Source of the DNA: Lachnospiraceae bacterium
Lineage (GTDB): Bacteria > Bacillota > Clostridia > Lachnospirales > Lachnospiraceae
Direction of reading: 5' to 3'
NCBI GenBank assembly: GCA_009774395.1
Contig: VSNQ01000080.1
Span: 1 to 22,144, forward strand
DNA length: 22,144 nucleotides
The translations under genes were made by a program, and so were the position numbers. Shown piece after piece: positions 6,752 to 13,115 of the stretch. The notes below the pieces were generated by a model. It did not search any database and was not told where the DNA came from. It saw only the letters and a program-made list of their open reading frames with translations. The first letter of the stretch is position 1. Each line of letters opens with the position of its first letter.

Positions 6752-7600
6752 TTATTTAAGACGGATACAGTCTGTTTTTATCTCTATAACGCCTTTTTTT
6801 AACAGGCTTCCAACTGCGCGTTTAAACTCATTCTTGCTCATTTCTGTTTCGCGCTTAATCACTTCAGGAGATGCCTTATCCGTAAATGGAAGCACCCCTC
6901 CATGCTTTTCAAATAATGCCATAATTCTCTCCGCGTCTTTCTCAATCTGAATATACGCCTTCTCACGCACACTCAAATCAATTTTTCCGTCGGATTTAAT
7001 ACTGGTCACTCTGGCATTAATTTTATCGCCGACCTTAATAGAGCCAAACAGTTCCCTTCTTGGAATTAGTGCCGAGTACAGATTGTCCACAGCCACAAAC
7101 GCCCCAAATTCCTCACTGATAAGATAGACTGTTCCTTCTACCATATCATCTTTGCAGTAATCGCTGTCCCTTCTAAGATGTTCATAAACATTCATTGTTG
7201 CAGCAAGACGGTTGCTCTTGTCAATATAAATTGCCACCAGCACCTCGCTGCCTTCTTCGTCCTCCTTAATCGGTCTTGTCTGCTCTTTAAACGGAAGAAG
7301 GATATCCTTCTCCAGCCCCCAGTCAAGAAATACACCGATGTTTGTTACTTGTGAAATTTTGAGCATTCCAACTTCCCCTACGCATAATAGCGGTGTATTG
7401 GTGGTAGCAATCATTCTGTCCTTGGAATCCTTATAAAGAAATACATCCAGTGTATCCCCTATTTTGCACCCTTCCGGTACCTGTTTCTTTGGCAAAAGCA
7501 CTCTGTCGTTCATGGAGGCATTCGGCTCAGTTCCAAGGTATATGCCGAAATCAACTTCTTTTACTACCAGTAACGATTGTTTTTTTCCTAATTGAAACAT
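6752..7600 (-). CDS. cvfB: CvfB/YitL-type S1-domain RNA-binding protein
   Basis: This 282-residue protein has three S1/OB-like RNA-binding repeats (about 1-62, 63-137 and 145-215) followed by a winged helix (about 222-282, ending NEFKRAVGSLLKKGVIEI). This is the domain order of CvfB (YitL), an RNA-binding regulator first described for virulence factor expression in Staphylococcus aureus. The third repeat has the S1 pattern GTVYLISEEFGAFVAV. The longer frame upstream is not used: the ATG at 7600 has AAAGGAG 6 nt before it, and the sequence MFQLGKKQ matches the family start. It is transcribed toward yjfB. Its 5' region is unusually long and structured. Direct RNA targets are not visible. Confidence 0.9.
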   Translation of the reverse strand: MFQLGKKQSLLVVKEVDFGIYLGTEPNASMNDRVLLPKKQVPEGCKIGDTLDVFLYKDSKDRMIATTNTPLLCVGEVGMLKISQVTNIGVFLDWGLEKDILLPFKEQTRPIKEDEEGSEVLVAIYIDKSNRLAATMNVYEHLRRDSDYCKDDMVEGTVYLISEEFGAFVAVDNLYSALIPRRELFGSIKVGDKINARVTSIKSDGKIDLSVREKAYIQIEKDAERIMALFEKHGGVLPFTDKASPEVIKRETEMSKNEFKRAVGSLLKKGVIEIKTDCIRLK

Positions 7601-7768
7601 AGTATTCTCCTTTCTGTTTTTTATTAGTGGATACACCGTTCTATTAAATCGGCATACTGGCAAGACCAGTATGTTCCGTTACGTCCGTATATGTAAATCT
7701 GCAAAACTGCCGTATAACAGTTTCCGAATCCTTCAAGCAGAAGAACCGCTTTCCCCCTGCTTGCTGCA

Positions 7769-7858
7769 CTAGGTGTCTGTGCACATTGCATAAAAACCGC
7801 CAGAATGATCTGCCGGCCTTATAAGCGGCACGGCAAGAGCTATTGCCCTATAAACCAT
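7769..7858 (-). CDS. Possible 29-residue leader peptide ORF within the cvfB leader
   Basis: An ATG at 7858 with AAGGTG 7 nt upstream opens a 29-codon frame ending at TAG 7769-7771. The N-terminal half is hydrophobic (MVYRAIALAVPLI). The frame runs over the terminator-like hairpin 7797-7816, an arrangement seen in translation-controlled attenuation. There is no similarity evidence, so this is a hypothesis based on ribosome site and placement. Confidence 0.25.
   Translation of the reverse strand: MVYRAIALAVPLIRPADHSGGFYAMCTDT
7792..7816 (-). terminator. Terminator-like hairpin inside the cvfB leader
   Basis: Read on the minus strand, the arms TCTGCCGG/CCGCCAGA (7809-7816, 7797-7804) form 7 of 8 pairs with a 4-nt loop. 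They are followed directly by a U-run (complement of 7792-7796). This could end a transcript of about 180 nt or act as an attenuator. Confidence 0.35.
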
Positions 7859-7981
7859 AGTCGCACACCTTATTACCTTTACAACCGCTGCCCAATACAA
7901 CGGCTCTTTGATACGGAACCCAAATATAAAAAATCATAAAACCTTACCGTAATTCGTATGATGCAGTCAGTAGTGTGCTCT

Positions 7982-8011
7982 ATTATGTAATAGTTTCATA
8001 TGAATTGTCAA
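7982..8011 (-). promoter_or_regulatory. Sigma-A promoter upstream of the cvfB leader
   Basis: On the minus strand a perfect TTGACA (8006-8011) is followed after 18 nt by CATAAT (7982-7987). Transcription would start near 7975. The -35 and spacer overlap one copy of a 12-bp direct repeat, CATATGAATTGT, found at 7997-8008 and 8051-8062. The repeat could be an operator. Confidence 0.6.
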
Positions 8012-8221
8012 TCGTTCGCTGTGATGGAATGAACATTGGTGCATATATTGCATATGAATTGTATTACTGTTCTTCAGATACCTGCAACCGATTACTGCAA
8101 CACAAATTATATGCAATTTTTATTACATACAATAGTACAATCTGCAATTTTAATACTTGTTACTGGTAATTCTATTATATACCAAAAAAGTTTCTTTCAC
8201 AAGAAATTTTCTGGCAAAAAT
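8012..8221. other. AT-rich spacer between the cvfB promoter and tRNA-Gln terminator
   Basis: No gene seen. It holds the second copy of CATATGAATTGT (8051-8062) and several ATGCAA-type words, but no frame with a ribosome site and no recognisable RNA. Confidence 0.4.
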
Positions 8222-8254
8222 AAAACCTCAGCAAAATTACTCTGCTGGGGTTTT
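8222..8254 (-). terminator. Terminator of tRNA-Gln
   Basis: The 12-bp arms AAAACCTCAGCA (8222-8233) and TGCTGGGGTTTT (8243-8254), with one G-U pair, lie directly after the tRNA 3' end. A T-rich run follows on the minus strand. Confidence 0.85.
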
Positions 8255-8257
8255 CAA

Positions 8258-8329
8258 CAGCGCTACAAGGATTCGAACCTTGAAATGACGGAGTCAGAGT
8301 CCGTTGCCTTACCGTTTGGCGATAGCGCT
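8258..8329 (-). tRNA. tRNA-Gln (anticodon CUG)
   Basis: The 72-nt cloverleaf has acceptor arms AGCGCTA/TAGCGCT, D-arm GCCAAACGGTAAGGC, anticodon stem ACGGA/TCCGT around loop CTCTGAC (anticodon CTG) and T-arm CAAGG-TTCGAAT-CCTTG. The discriminator is G and CCA is not encoded. CUG is the rarer glutamine anticodon; a UUG species must be elsewhere. It stands alone with its own promoter and terminator. Confidence 0.95.
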
Positions 8330-8360
8330 CAACCTATCAATGCTCTGTAGCACGATATTT

Positions 8361-8389
8361 ATTATATTACAACTCTCCCAAAAAAGCAA
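8361..8389 (-). promoter_or_regulatory. Promoter of tRNA-Gln
   Basis: On the minus strand TTGCTT (8384-8389) and a perfect TATAAT (8361-8366) are 17 nt apart. The tRNA 5' end is about 32 nt downstream. Confidence 0.75.
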
Positions 8390-8531
8390 GTCTTTTTTTT
8401 ATTTTTTTTTAAATACTTTTTTGTAAATTTTGGGGCTGAGTTTCTTTTAGTTTTTACTGCTGACAAACGATTAGATTTTTCAATATTTTTCTGTCTTAAA
8501 ACAAAATAATCTAATGTCTTAGGAATTGAAG
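8390..8531. other. T-rich spacer between the tRNA-Gln promoter and the hairpin element
   Basis: No gene seen. It has long T-runs (8392-8410) and a loose inverted repeat ATTAGATT (8470-8477)/AATCTAAT (8508-8515). Confidence 0.5.
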
Positions 8532-8667
8532 GAAAATAAGTGCTCAGATTGCGCAGGATATTTCTTTAAGATTGTAGGAGAAAAAACGTAGGCGTAGCGG
8601 GCTACGGCGAGGCTTTTTCTCCTGCAAGATTGGAGAAATAGACAAGCAAGATGTGTCACTTATTTTC
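8532..8667. mobile_element. 136-bp hairpin element (MITE-like) overlapping the end of the BlaI-type gene
   Basis: Ends GAAAATAAGTG (8532-8542) and CACTTATTTTC (8657-8667) are perfect 11-bp inverted repeats. The centre is a long hairpin: AGGAGAAAAA (8576-8585)/TTTTTCTCCT (8614-8623), with CGTAGC (8593-8598)/GCTACG (8601-8606) inside. It has no coding capacity. I see no clear target duplication, so it may be old. The right end supplies the stop codon (TGA) and last codons of the neighbouring repressor gene. Confidence 0.6.
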
Positions 8668-9012
8668 ATTAATAATTTTCTTTAGTTCATTAATCTCCTC
8701 CTCTGAAAGTTTTTTCCTTCTGGTAAACGCCGCGAGAAATTTTGGGAGAGAGCCATGAAATGTTTCTTCTACAAACTGCTCGCTTTGACCCGCAAAAAAT
8801 TCCTCCTTAGATACCAGAGAAGTAACAATACCATCTTGATTTTGAAACAATTCCCTATCACAGACCCTGCGCAAAATCGTGTATGTTGTAGACTTCTTCC
8901 AGTTTAGTGCCTTCTCACATAGTTTTACCAGTTCTCCAGACGCAAGCGGTTCATTTTCCCAGATAATATCCGCAAACCGCATTTCAATCTCCCCAAGTTT
9001 ATATTCTGCCAT
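8656..9012 (-). CDS. BlaI/MecI/CopY-family repressor (orphan)
   Basis: This is a 118-residue winged-helix repressor. The N-terminal DNA-binding domain (about 1-75) shows LGEIEMRFADIIWENEPLAS, then the recognition helix region NWKKSTTYTILRRV. The C-terminal dimer helices carry QFVEETFHGSLPKFLAAFT. It resembles the repressor at 17701-18060 (same GSLP-F-AAFT motif and length). The ATG at 9012 has AGGAGG 5 nt upstream; an upstream in-frame start would lie inside the promoter. No BlaR-type sensor gene is adjacent, so its signal and targets are unknown. Autoregulation is likely from the paired operators. Its last codons lie in the hairpin element. Confidence 0.9.
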   Translation of the reverse strand: MAEYKLGEIEMRFADIIWENEPLASGELVKLCEKALNWKKSTTYTILRRVCDRELFQNQDGIVTSLVSKEEFFAGQSEQFVEETFHGSLPKFLAAFTRRKKLSEEEINELKKIINENK

Positions 9013-9022
9013 AGAGCCTCCT

Positions 9023-9078
9023 AATCTACTATCAGTAAACTTCAAGATTAGTCTATCACCTGTAAACTTGATTGTCAA
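9023..9078 (-). promoter_or_regulatory. Autoregulated promoter with two 19-bp operators (orphan BlaI type)
   Basis: On the minus strand TTGACA (9073-9078) and TAGACT (9050-9055) are 17 nt apart. Two related 19-bp sites, AGTCTATCACCTGTAAACT (9050-9068) and AATCTACTATCAGTAAACT (9023-9041), have imperfect dyad symmetry with half-site AGTYTAY. One covers the -10 and spacer, the other sits just before the ribosome site. Their centres are 27 bp apart. Confidence 0.7.
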
Positions 9079-9167
9079 TACGTATTTTAATTCTAGTTTC
9101 CATTGATGCCACGTCTGCTATGTCCGAGATTTTTTAATTTCTGGTGCAACTGCTCCCTTTCGTTACT

Positions 9168-9376
9168 CTATTCCCAAGACATCTGCAACTGCTTTTTGTG
9201 CTTTGCACAATCTAACAAATACAGCTTGATAAGCGTTTGGTATGGTATGCCTGATTCTTTGCTCTGTTCCTTAAAGAAGTCCGCCGTATCATCGTCAATG
9301 TTTATCGTTATCTGCTTTTTAGCTTTTTTACATAGGGATATCTTACCTCATTGCTAAAATCATATTCTTCTTTCAT
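9168..9376 (-). pseudogene. Frameshifted CopG/BrnA-like antitoxin
   Basis: The start is sound: ATG at 9376 with AAAGGGG 6 nt upstream, reading MKEEYDFSNEVRYPYVKKLK. Then a one-base loss in the A-run (complement of 9316-9320) moves the frame. In the next frame the protein continues KQITINIDDDTADFFKEQSK, SGIPYQTLIKLYLLDCAK and ends at TAG 9168-9170. Together this is the roughly 69-residue ribbon-helix-helix antitoxin family found beside BrnT-type toxins. No toxin gene is recognisable upstream. Either it is a true pseudogene or the run was miscounted in sequencing. Confidence 0.7.
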
Positions 9377-9575
9377 ATTACGCCCCTTTCTATATATTTT
9401 ATGGTAATCTGGGCTGTCACAATAAGTTTTGATGATACTATACTTCACAACTCACGCTCCGCTTTTAGGGCATAATTCCTCTGCACAAAGCTGCACATAA
9501 AAAGAGGAAAACTCTACATATTTATATTTTTCAATCTGTTAATTCTGTCCATATCTATCGCTTCCTCTCTCGAAG
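9377..9575. other. Decayed accessory spacer with a diverged copy of the 72-187 motif
   Basis: There is no intact gene. On the minus strand, TATGTGCA, TGCAGAGGAA and TATGCC at 9468-9504, then GCGGAG and GAGTTGTGAAGTA at 9441-9464, repeat in the same order words seen at 104-187. I take this as a diverged copy of a mobile-element leader. Confidence 0.4.
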
Positions 9576-10138
9576 TCACTTTTCACGGATATGGAATGCC
9601 CATAAATTCAGCATTTCCGTTGCTATCAGCGGCTCCCCTGCCAGTGAATAGCACCCCCTCGAATCCACAACGTATTGTATCAAATACCAAAACCTATACA
9701 TCCCTTTCTGCTGATTACCAAAATTTACTTTCTGTCTGCTTTGAAGGATTTTATACCTTTTAAACTCCGTTTTAGTATCCGTAATAATAACCAAATTTCG
9801 TAATTCAACGTCTTTTATGTTAATACCATTATCCAAAACAGACGTAACAATCAATACTTTAGCAGATTGTTTACTACTATTAGCAAGTGTTTTCATTTCA
9901 TTGAAACTATTCACATCTTGTTCATACTCTGAAGTAATAAAAGCAACAATATTTTTATCTTCCTTTATTTTCTCAGAAGGAAGCCGCTTCATAATATCTT
10001 TTTTATAGTATTACTAACTTCCTTATTATCCACATAAATCAACCATTTTCCAGTTTCCTGCGTAATTATCTCCACAATCTCCTCTCGCGTTTTCAATATT
10101 CCTATGATGTCACTGTTGCTGTCAAATAACAAAAAACA
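9576..10138 (-). pseudogene. Remnant of a DEAD/DEAH-type helicase C-terminal domain
   Basis: Two overlapping frames together read as part of the second RecA domain of an SF2 helicase. The first (from about 10138) contains ETGKWLIYVDNKEVSNT and stops at TGA. The second (9576-9992) contains KNIVAFITSEYEQD and SAKVLIVTSVLDNGINIKDV, the motif V region, then LVIITDTKTEFK. The frames are joined by a T-run at 9999-10004 that is one base too short. After EFK the normal motif VI is missing, and the tail (about 60 residues) is unlike the family, so a rearrangement is likely. The remnant starts inside the terminator of tRNA-Leu, as expected for element debris beside a tRNA integration site. Confidence 0.6.
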
Positions 10139-10174
10139 AGGAACCCAGAAGCCGCTAAAACTTCCAGATTCCTT
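10131..10174 (-). terminator. Terminator of tRNA-Leu
   Basis: A 14-bp stem with three G-U pairs, AAGGAACCCAGAAG (10138-10151) and CTTCCAGATTCCTT (10161-10174), is followed on the minus strand by a U-run. It lies 6 nt after the tRNA. Confidence 0.85.
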
Positions 10175-10180
10175 ATTTTA

Positions 10181-10260
10181 TGCGGATAACAGGACTTGAA
10201 CCTGCACGGTCGCCCACCAGAACCTAAATCTGGCGCGTCTGCCAATTCCGCCATATCCGC
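10181..10260 (-). tRNA. tRNA-Leu (anticodon UAG)
   Basis: This 80-nt class II tRNA has acceptor arms GCGGATA/TATCCGC, anticodon stem CCAGA/TCTGG around loop TTTAGGT (anticodon TAG), a variable arm near TGGGCGACCGTG and T-loop TTCAAGT. The discriminator is A and CCA is not encoded. The sequence downstream of its 3' end carries degraded mobile-element genes. Confidence 0.95.
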
Positions 10261-10284
10261 ATCTATGAAAAAATCCACTTATTC

Positions 10285-10313
10285 AGTGTATCAAATCATA
10301 ATCAAAATGTCAA
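10285..10313 (-). promoter_or_regulatory. Promoter of tRNA-Leu
   Basis: A perfect TTGACA (10308-10313) and TACACT (10285-10290) are 17 nt apart on the minus strand, about 25 nt before the tRNA 5' end. Confidence 0.78.
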
Positions 10314-10329
10314 TAAAAAAATTAATGTA

Positions 10330-10356
10330 TTCTCAATTCTCTCAATTTTCTCAATT
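10330..10356. repeat. Three 9-bp tandem repeats with in-frame stops at the MATE gene end
   Basis: TTCTCAATT, CTCTCAATT and TTCTCAATT follow each other at 10330-10356. On the minus strand each unit contains an in-frame TGA, so the MATE stop codon is backed up by two more at 9-nt intervals. Confidence 0.75.
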
Positions 10357-11712
10357 TTCCGGCACTTTGCTGATAACCTTTTTCCAAGTAATTACCAAAA
10401 ACGTAGCGGATACTGCAAACGACATTAACTCCGCAATGGGAAATGCCCACCATACAAGAGCAAGTCCACCAATTTTTGCTAAAATATACGCTGCTGGAAG
10501 TAGAATCACAAGCTGCCTTGCAACAGATACTATCAAACTGTAAACGCCATTGCCGACTGCCTGAAATACACTCCCTGCAATAATGCAAAACCATGCTATT
10601 AGAAAATGAACACCAATAATTCTTAATGCGCTTACGCCAATTTCCAGCATTTCATCCGACGCTTCAAACATTCCCAAAAGCTGCGCCGGAATCAACTGAA
10701 ATGCCAAAAATCCTAAAAACATCAGCATAAAAGCATACACCAGCGAATAGCGGATTGTCTTTACAATACGACTTCGCTTCCCTGCGCCAAAATTATAGGC
10801 GATAATCGGCACCATTCCATTATTTAACCCAATAACAGGCATAAAGAAAAAGCTTTGCAGTTTAAAGTAAATGCCGAATATTGCTGTCGCAGTTGACGTA
10901 AATTGAATTAAAATCAAATTCATGCCGTAGGTCATTACAGAGCCAATCGCCTGCATTATAATAGAAGGAAGACCCACCTGATAAATTTTGCCAATTATCT
11001 TTGCATTGGGGCGAAATCCTTTGATTGACAGTTGCAGTTCATGGTTGCACTTTAAATTGAACCAAACGCCAAGCACCGCACCAACACACTGACCGACTAC
11101 AGTTGCAACTGCCGCGCCTGTCACTCCCATTTTAGGCATTCCAAGCAGCCCGAAAATTAAAATTGGGTCAAGAACAATATTTGTCACGGCTCCCGCAAGC
11201 TGGGAAAGCATACTATAAAATGTCATTCCTGTAGACTGGAGCAATTTTTCAAAAATAAGCTGTCCATAGATACCAAATGAGCAGATACACACAATCGAGA
11301 GATAGGAGATTCCCATTGTGTAAATTTCTGAGTCCGTTGACTTTACCTGACTTAAATAAAATGGCTTTACTGCGAAAAGTCCGACTGCAACGAATAATAT
11401 AAAGCTCAGCACTGCGAGAAAAATACCATTCATTGCTGTTTGATTTGCTGTTTCGTAATTTTTCTCCCCCAAGGATTTCGACAACAGTGCATTAATACCG
11501 ACGCCGGTGCCTGCACCCACTGCGATCAATAATGTCTGAATAGGAAAGGCAAGCGAAACTGCTGTCAACGCGTCCTCACTTACCCTTGCCACAAAGATAC
11601 TGTCCACAATATTATAAAGTGCCTGCACCAGCATGGAAACCATCATTGGAAGGGACATATTTAATAATAGCTGATTGACGGGCATTACGCCCATTTTATT
11701 TTCATTCTTCAT
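10351..11712 (-). CDS. MATE-family multidrug/sodium antiporter
   Basis: This 453-residue protein has about 12 membrane segments in two homologous halves. It begins with the usual MGVMPVNQLLLNMSLPMMVS and the first helix ALYNIVDSIFVARVSEDALT; the second half starts near GLPSIIMQAIGSVMTYG. MATE proteins export cationic compounds in exchange for sodium or protons, and the substrate here is unknown. The ATG at 11712 lies one base after the aspartate kinase stop. It has no clear ribosome site of its own, so translational coupling or one of the internal ATGs (codons 7 or 10) may be used. It is last in the amino-acid operon and ends before tRNA-Leu. Length is normal. Confidence 0.93.
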   Translation of the reverse strand: MKNENKMGVMPVNQLLLNMSLPMMVSMLVQALYNIVDSIFVARVSEDALTAVSLAFPIQTLLIAVGAGTGVGINALLSKSLGEKNYETANQTAMNGIFLAVLSFILFVAVGLFAVKPFYLSQVKSTDSEIYTMGISYLSIVCICSFGIYGQLIFEKLLQSTGMTFYSMLSQLAGAVTNIVLDPILIFGLLGMPKMGVTGAAVATVVGQCVGAVLGVWFNLKCNHELQLSIKGFRPNAKIIGKIYQVGLPSIIMQAIGSVMTYGMNLILIQFTSTATAIFGIYFKLQSFFFMPVIGLNNGMVPIIAYNFGAGKRSRIVKTIRYSLVYAFMLMFLGFLAFQLIPAQLLGMFEASDEMLEIGVSALRIIGVHFLIAWFCIIAGSVFQAVGNGVYSLIVSVARQLVILLPAAYILAKIGGLALVWWAFPIAELMSFAVSATFLVITWKKVISKVPEN

Positions 11713-11713
11713 C

Positions 11714-13033
11714 TTATAACCGTGTTTCTACAAAAATATCATAAATTGCCTTAATTGCTACATCAAAATCTTCGTTGGCAACACCGATAATAATATTTAA
11801 CTCGCTAGAGCCTTGGTCTATCATTCTAACATTGACATTTGCGTGTGCCAATGCAGAAAAAATCCTTCCCGCAGTTCCGCGCTGTGCTTTCATTCCGCGT
11901 CCAACAACAGCTATCAATGCCAAATCCGACTGAATATCAATATGATCTGGACTAACCGCCTTATTAATCCCCGAAAGGATGTTCTGTTCTTTATTGACAA
12001 ACTCCGACTGATGAACCATAACGCTTAACGTGTCTATTCCCGACGGCATATGCTCAAAGGAAACACCATATTCCTCAAACACTTTTAACACCTTTCGCCC
12101 AAACCCTACCTCCGCGTTCATCATATCTTTTTCAATATTAATAGAGGCAAAGCCTTTCTTGCCTGCAATTCCAGTAATTACATATTTTGACTTTTGACAA
12201 GTATTTCCAACAATCCATGTTCCTTCGTCATCTGGTGCGTTTGTATTTTTAATATTAATTGGAATACCAACTGTCCGCACCGGAAAAATTGCATCTTCAT
12301 GAAGCACATTAAATCCCATATAAGAAAGTTCTCGCAGTTCAGCATACGTAATCATCTCAATTCCCACCGGATTGTGAATAATACGCGGATCTGCTACCAT
12401 AATACCTGAAACATCTGTCCAGTTCTCGTAAACATCCGCCTGAATCGCTTTTGCAACAATCGAGCCCGTGATATCCGAACCGCCGCGCGAAAATGTCTGC
12501 ACAATTCCATCTGGCATTACACCATAAAATCCAGGAATTACGGCCCGCTCCACATCTGCAAGACGCTTAGAAAGCAGCTTATTGGTAAGTTCTGCATCAA
12601 AAATACCTGCTTCATTAAACCGAATCGCCTCGGCAGGATCTACAAATTCATACCCTAAATAGTTCGCCATTATAATGCCGTTTAAATATTCGCCGCGGCT
12701 TGCTGCATAACTGCTTCCCGCTTTCTGCTTAAAATTATCAATTATCTGACTAAATTCTGGTGACAAATCCAAATCAAGCCCTAATCCGTCAATAATTTCC
12801 TGATAACGTTCTTCAATTTTCGTCATTTCCGCCATAAAATTATGGTCTTTTTCTGCAAGCGAATAACAAGCATACAACATATCTGTTACTTTGGTATCCT
12901 TATCAAAGCGCTTCCCCGGTGCGGACGGCACGACAAATTTCCTATCCGCATCCGCATGAATAATATTTCCCACTTTGATAAACTGTTCTGCACTGGCAAG
13001 GGAACTCCCGCCAAATTTTACTACTTTCTTCAT
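11714..13033 (-). CDS. lysC: Aspartate kinase
   Basis: This 439-residue enzyme phosphorylates L-aspartate, the first step to lysine, threonine and methionine. The nucleotide-binding start VKFGGSSLAS, the SRGGSDITGSI motif and WTDVSGIMVADPR are all present. A C-terminal regulatory part (about 300-439) has two ACT-type folds, the first with FGRKVLKVFEEYGVSFEHMP and the second with GRIFSALAHANVNVRMIDQG, so feedback inhibition is expected. I chose the ATG at 13033 (MKKVVKFGG) because GGAGAGCAAA directly precedes it; the open frame extends 20 codons further without family similarity. It lies 82 nt after homoserine dehydrogenase and is followed directly by the MATE gene. Which isozyme it is cannot be told from the sequence alone. 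Confidence 0.95.
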   Translation of the reverse strand: MKKVVKFGGSSLASAEQFIKVGNIIHADADRKFVVPSAPGKRFDKDTKVTDMLYACYSLAEKDHNFMAEMTKIEERYQEIIDGLGLDLDLSPEFSQIIDNFKQKAGSSYAASRGEYLNGIIMANYLGYEFVDPAEAIRFNEAGIFDAELTNKLLSKRLADVERAVIPGFYGVMPDGIVQTFSRGGSDITGSIVAKAIQADVYENWTDVSGIMVADPRIIHNPVGIEMITYAELRELSYMGFNVLHEDAIFPVRTVGIPINIKNTNAPDDEGTWIVGNTCQKSKYVITGIAGKKGFASINIEKDMMNAEVGFGRKVLKVFEEYGVSFEHMPSGIDTLSVMVHQSEFVNKEQNILSGINKAVSPDHIDIQSDLALIAVVGRGMKAQRGTAGRIFSALAHANVNVRMIDQGSSELNIIIGVANEDFDVAIKAIYDIFVETRL

Positions 13034-13115
13034 TTTGCTCTCCATTCTGCCGGCAAGCCATAATACCGGATATCTGCATATTTCCAAAAACAAAATACCA
13101 ATACGTTTCCTACTA

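Larger units (their letters stand above)
7601..7981 (-). ncRNA. Candidate structured leader RNA upstream of cvfB
   Basis: Between a promoter at 7982-8011 and the cvfB start lie about 380 nt with several hairpins and more GC than neighbouring spacers. Arms I can see are CATACTGG/CCAGTATG (7653-7673), AAACTG/CAGTTT (7704-7723), CAAGCAG/CTGCTTG (7734-7763), TGCAC/GTGCA (7765-7783), CCGCCAGA/TCTGCCGG (7797-7816) and GGCAA/TTGCC (7832-7847). I compared it from memory with T-box, SAM, FMN, c-di-GMP, 6S, tmRNA and RNase P motifs and found no match. It could be a regulatory 5' UTR, an independent small RNA ending near 7792, or just decayed sequence. Confidence 0.35.

Noticed and set aside
7601..7981. 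6S RNA, tmRNA or RNase P RNA in the cvfB leader
   Set aside because: I found no long closing stem, tag frame with TTCGAATC arm or conserved RNase P core words in either strand.
8036..8350. 104-codon plus-strand frame across tRNA-Gln
   Set aside because: It reads through the tRNA and its terminator, so it cannot be a real gene.
9103..9357. 84-codon plus-strand frame
   Set aside because: It is antisense to the frameshifted antitoxin, which has a ribosome site and a family match. Its composition is Cys/Phe/Leu-rich, typical of a shadow frame.
10196..10543. 115-codon plus-strand frame across tRNA-Leu
   Set aside because: It runs over the tRNA and the antisense of the MATE gene; no ribosome site.
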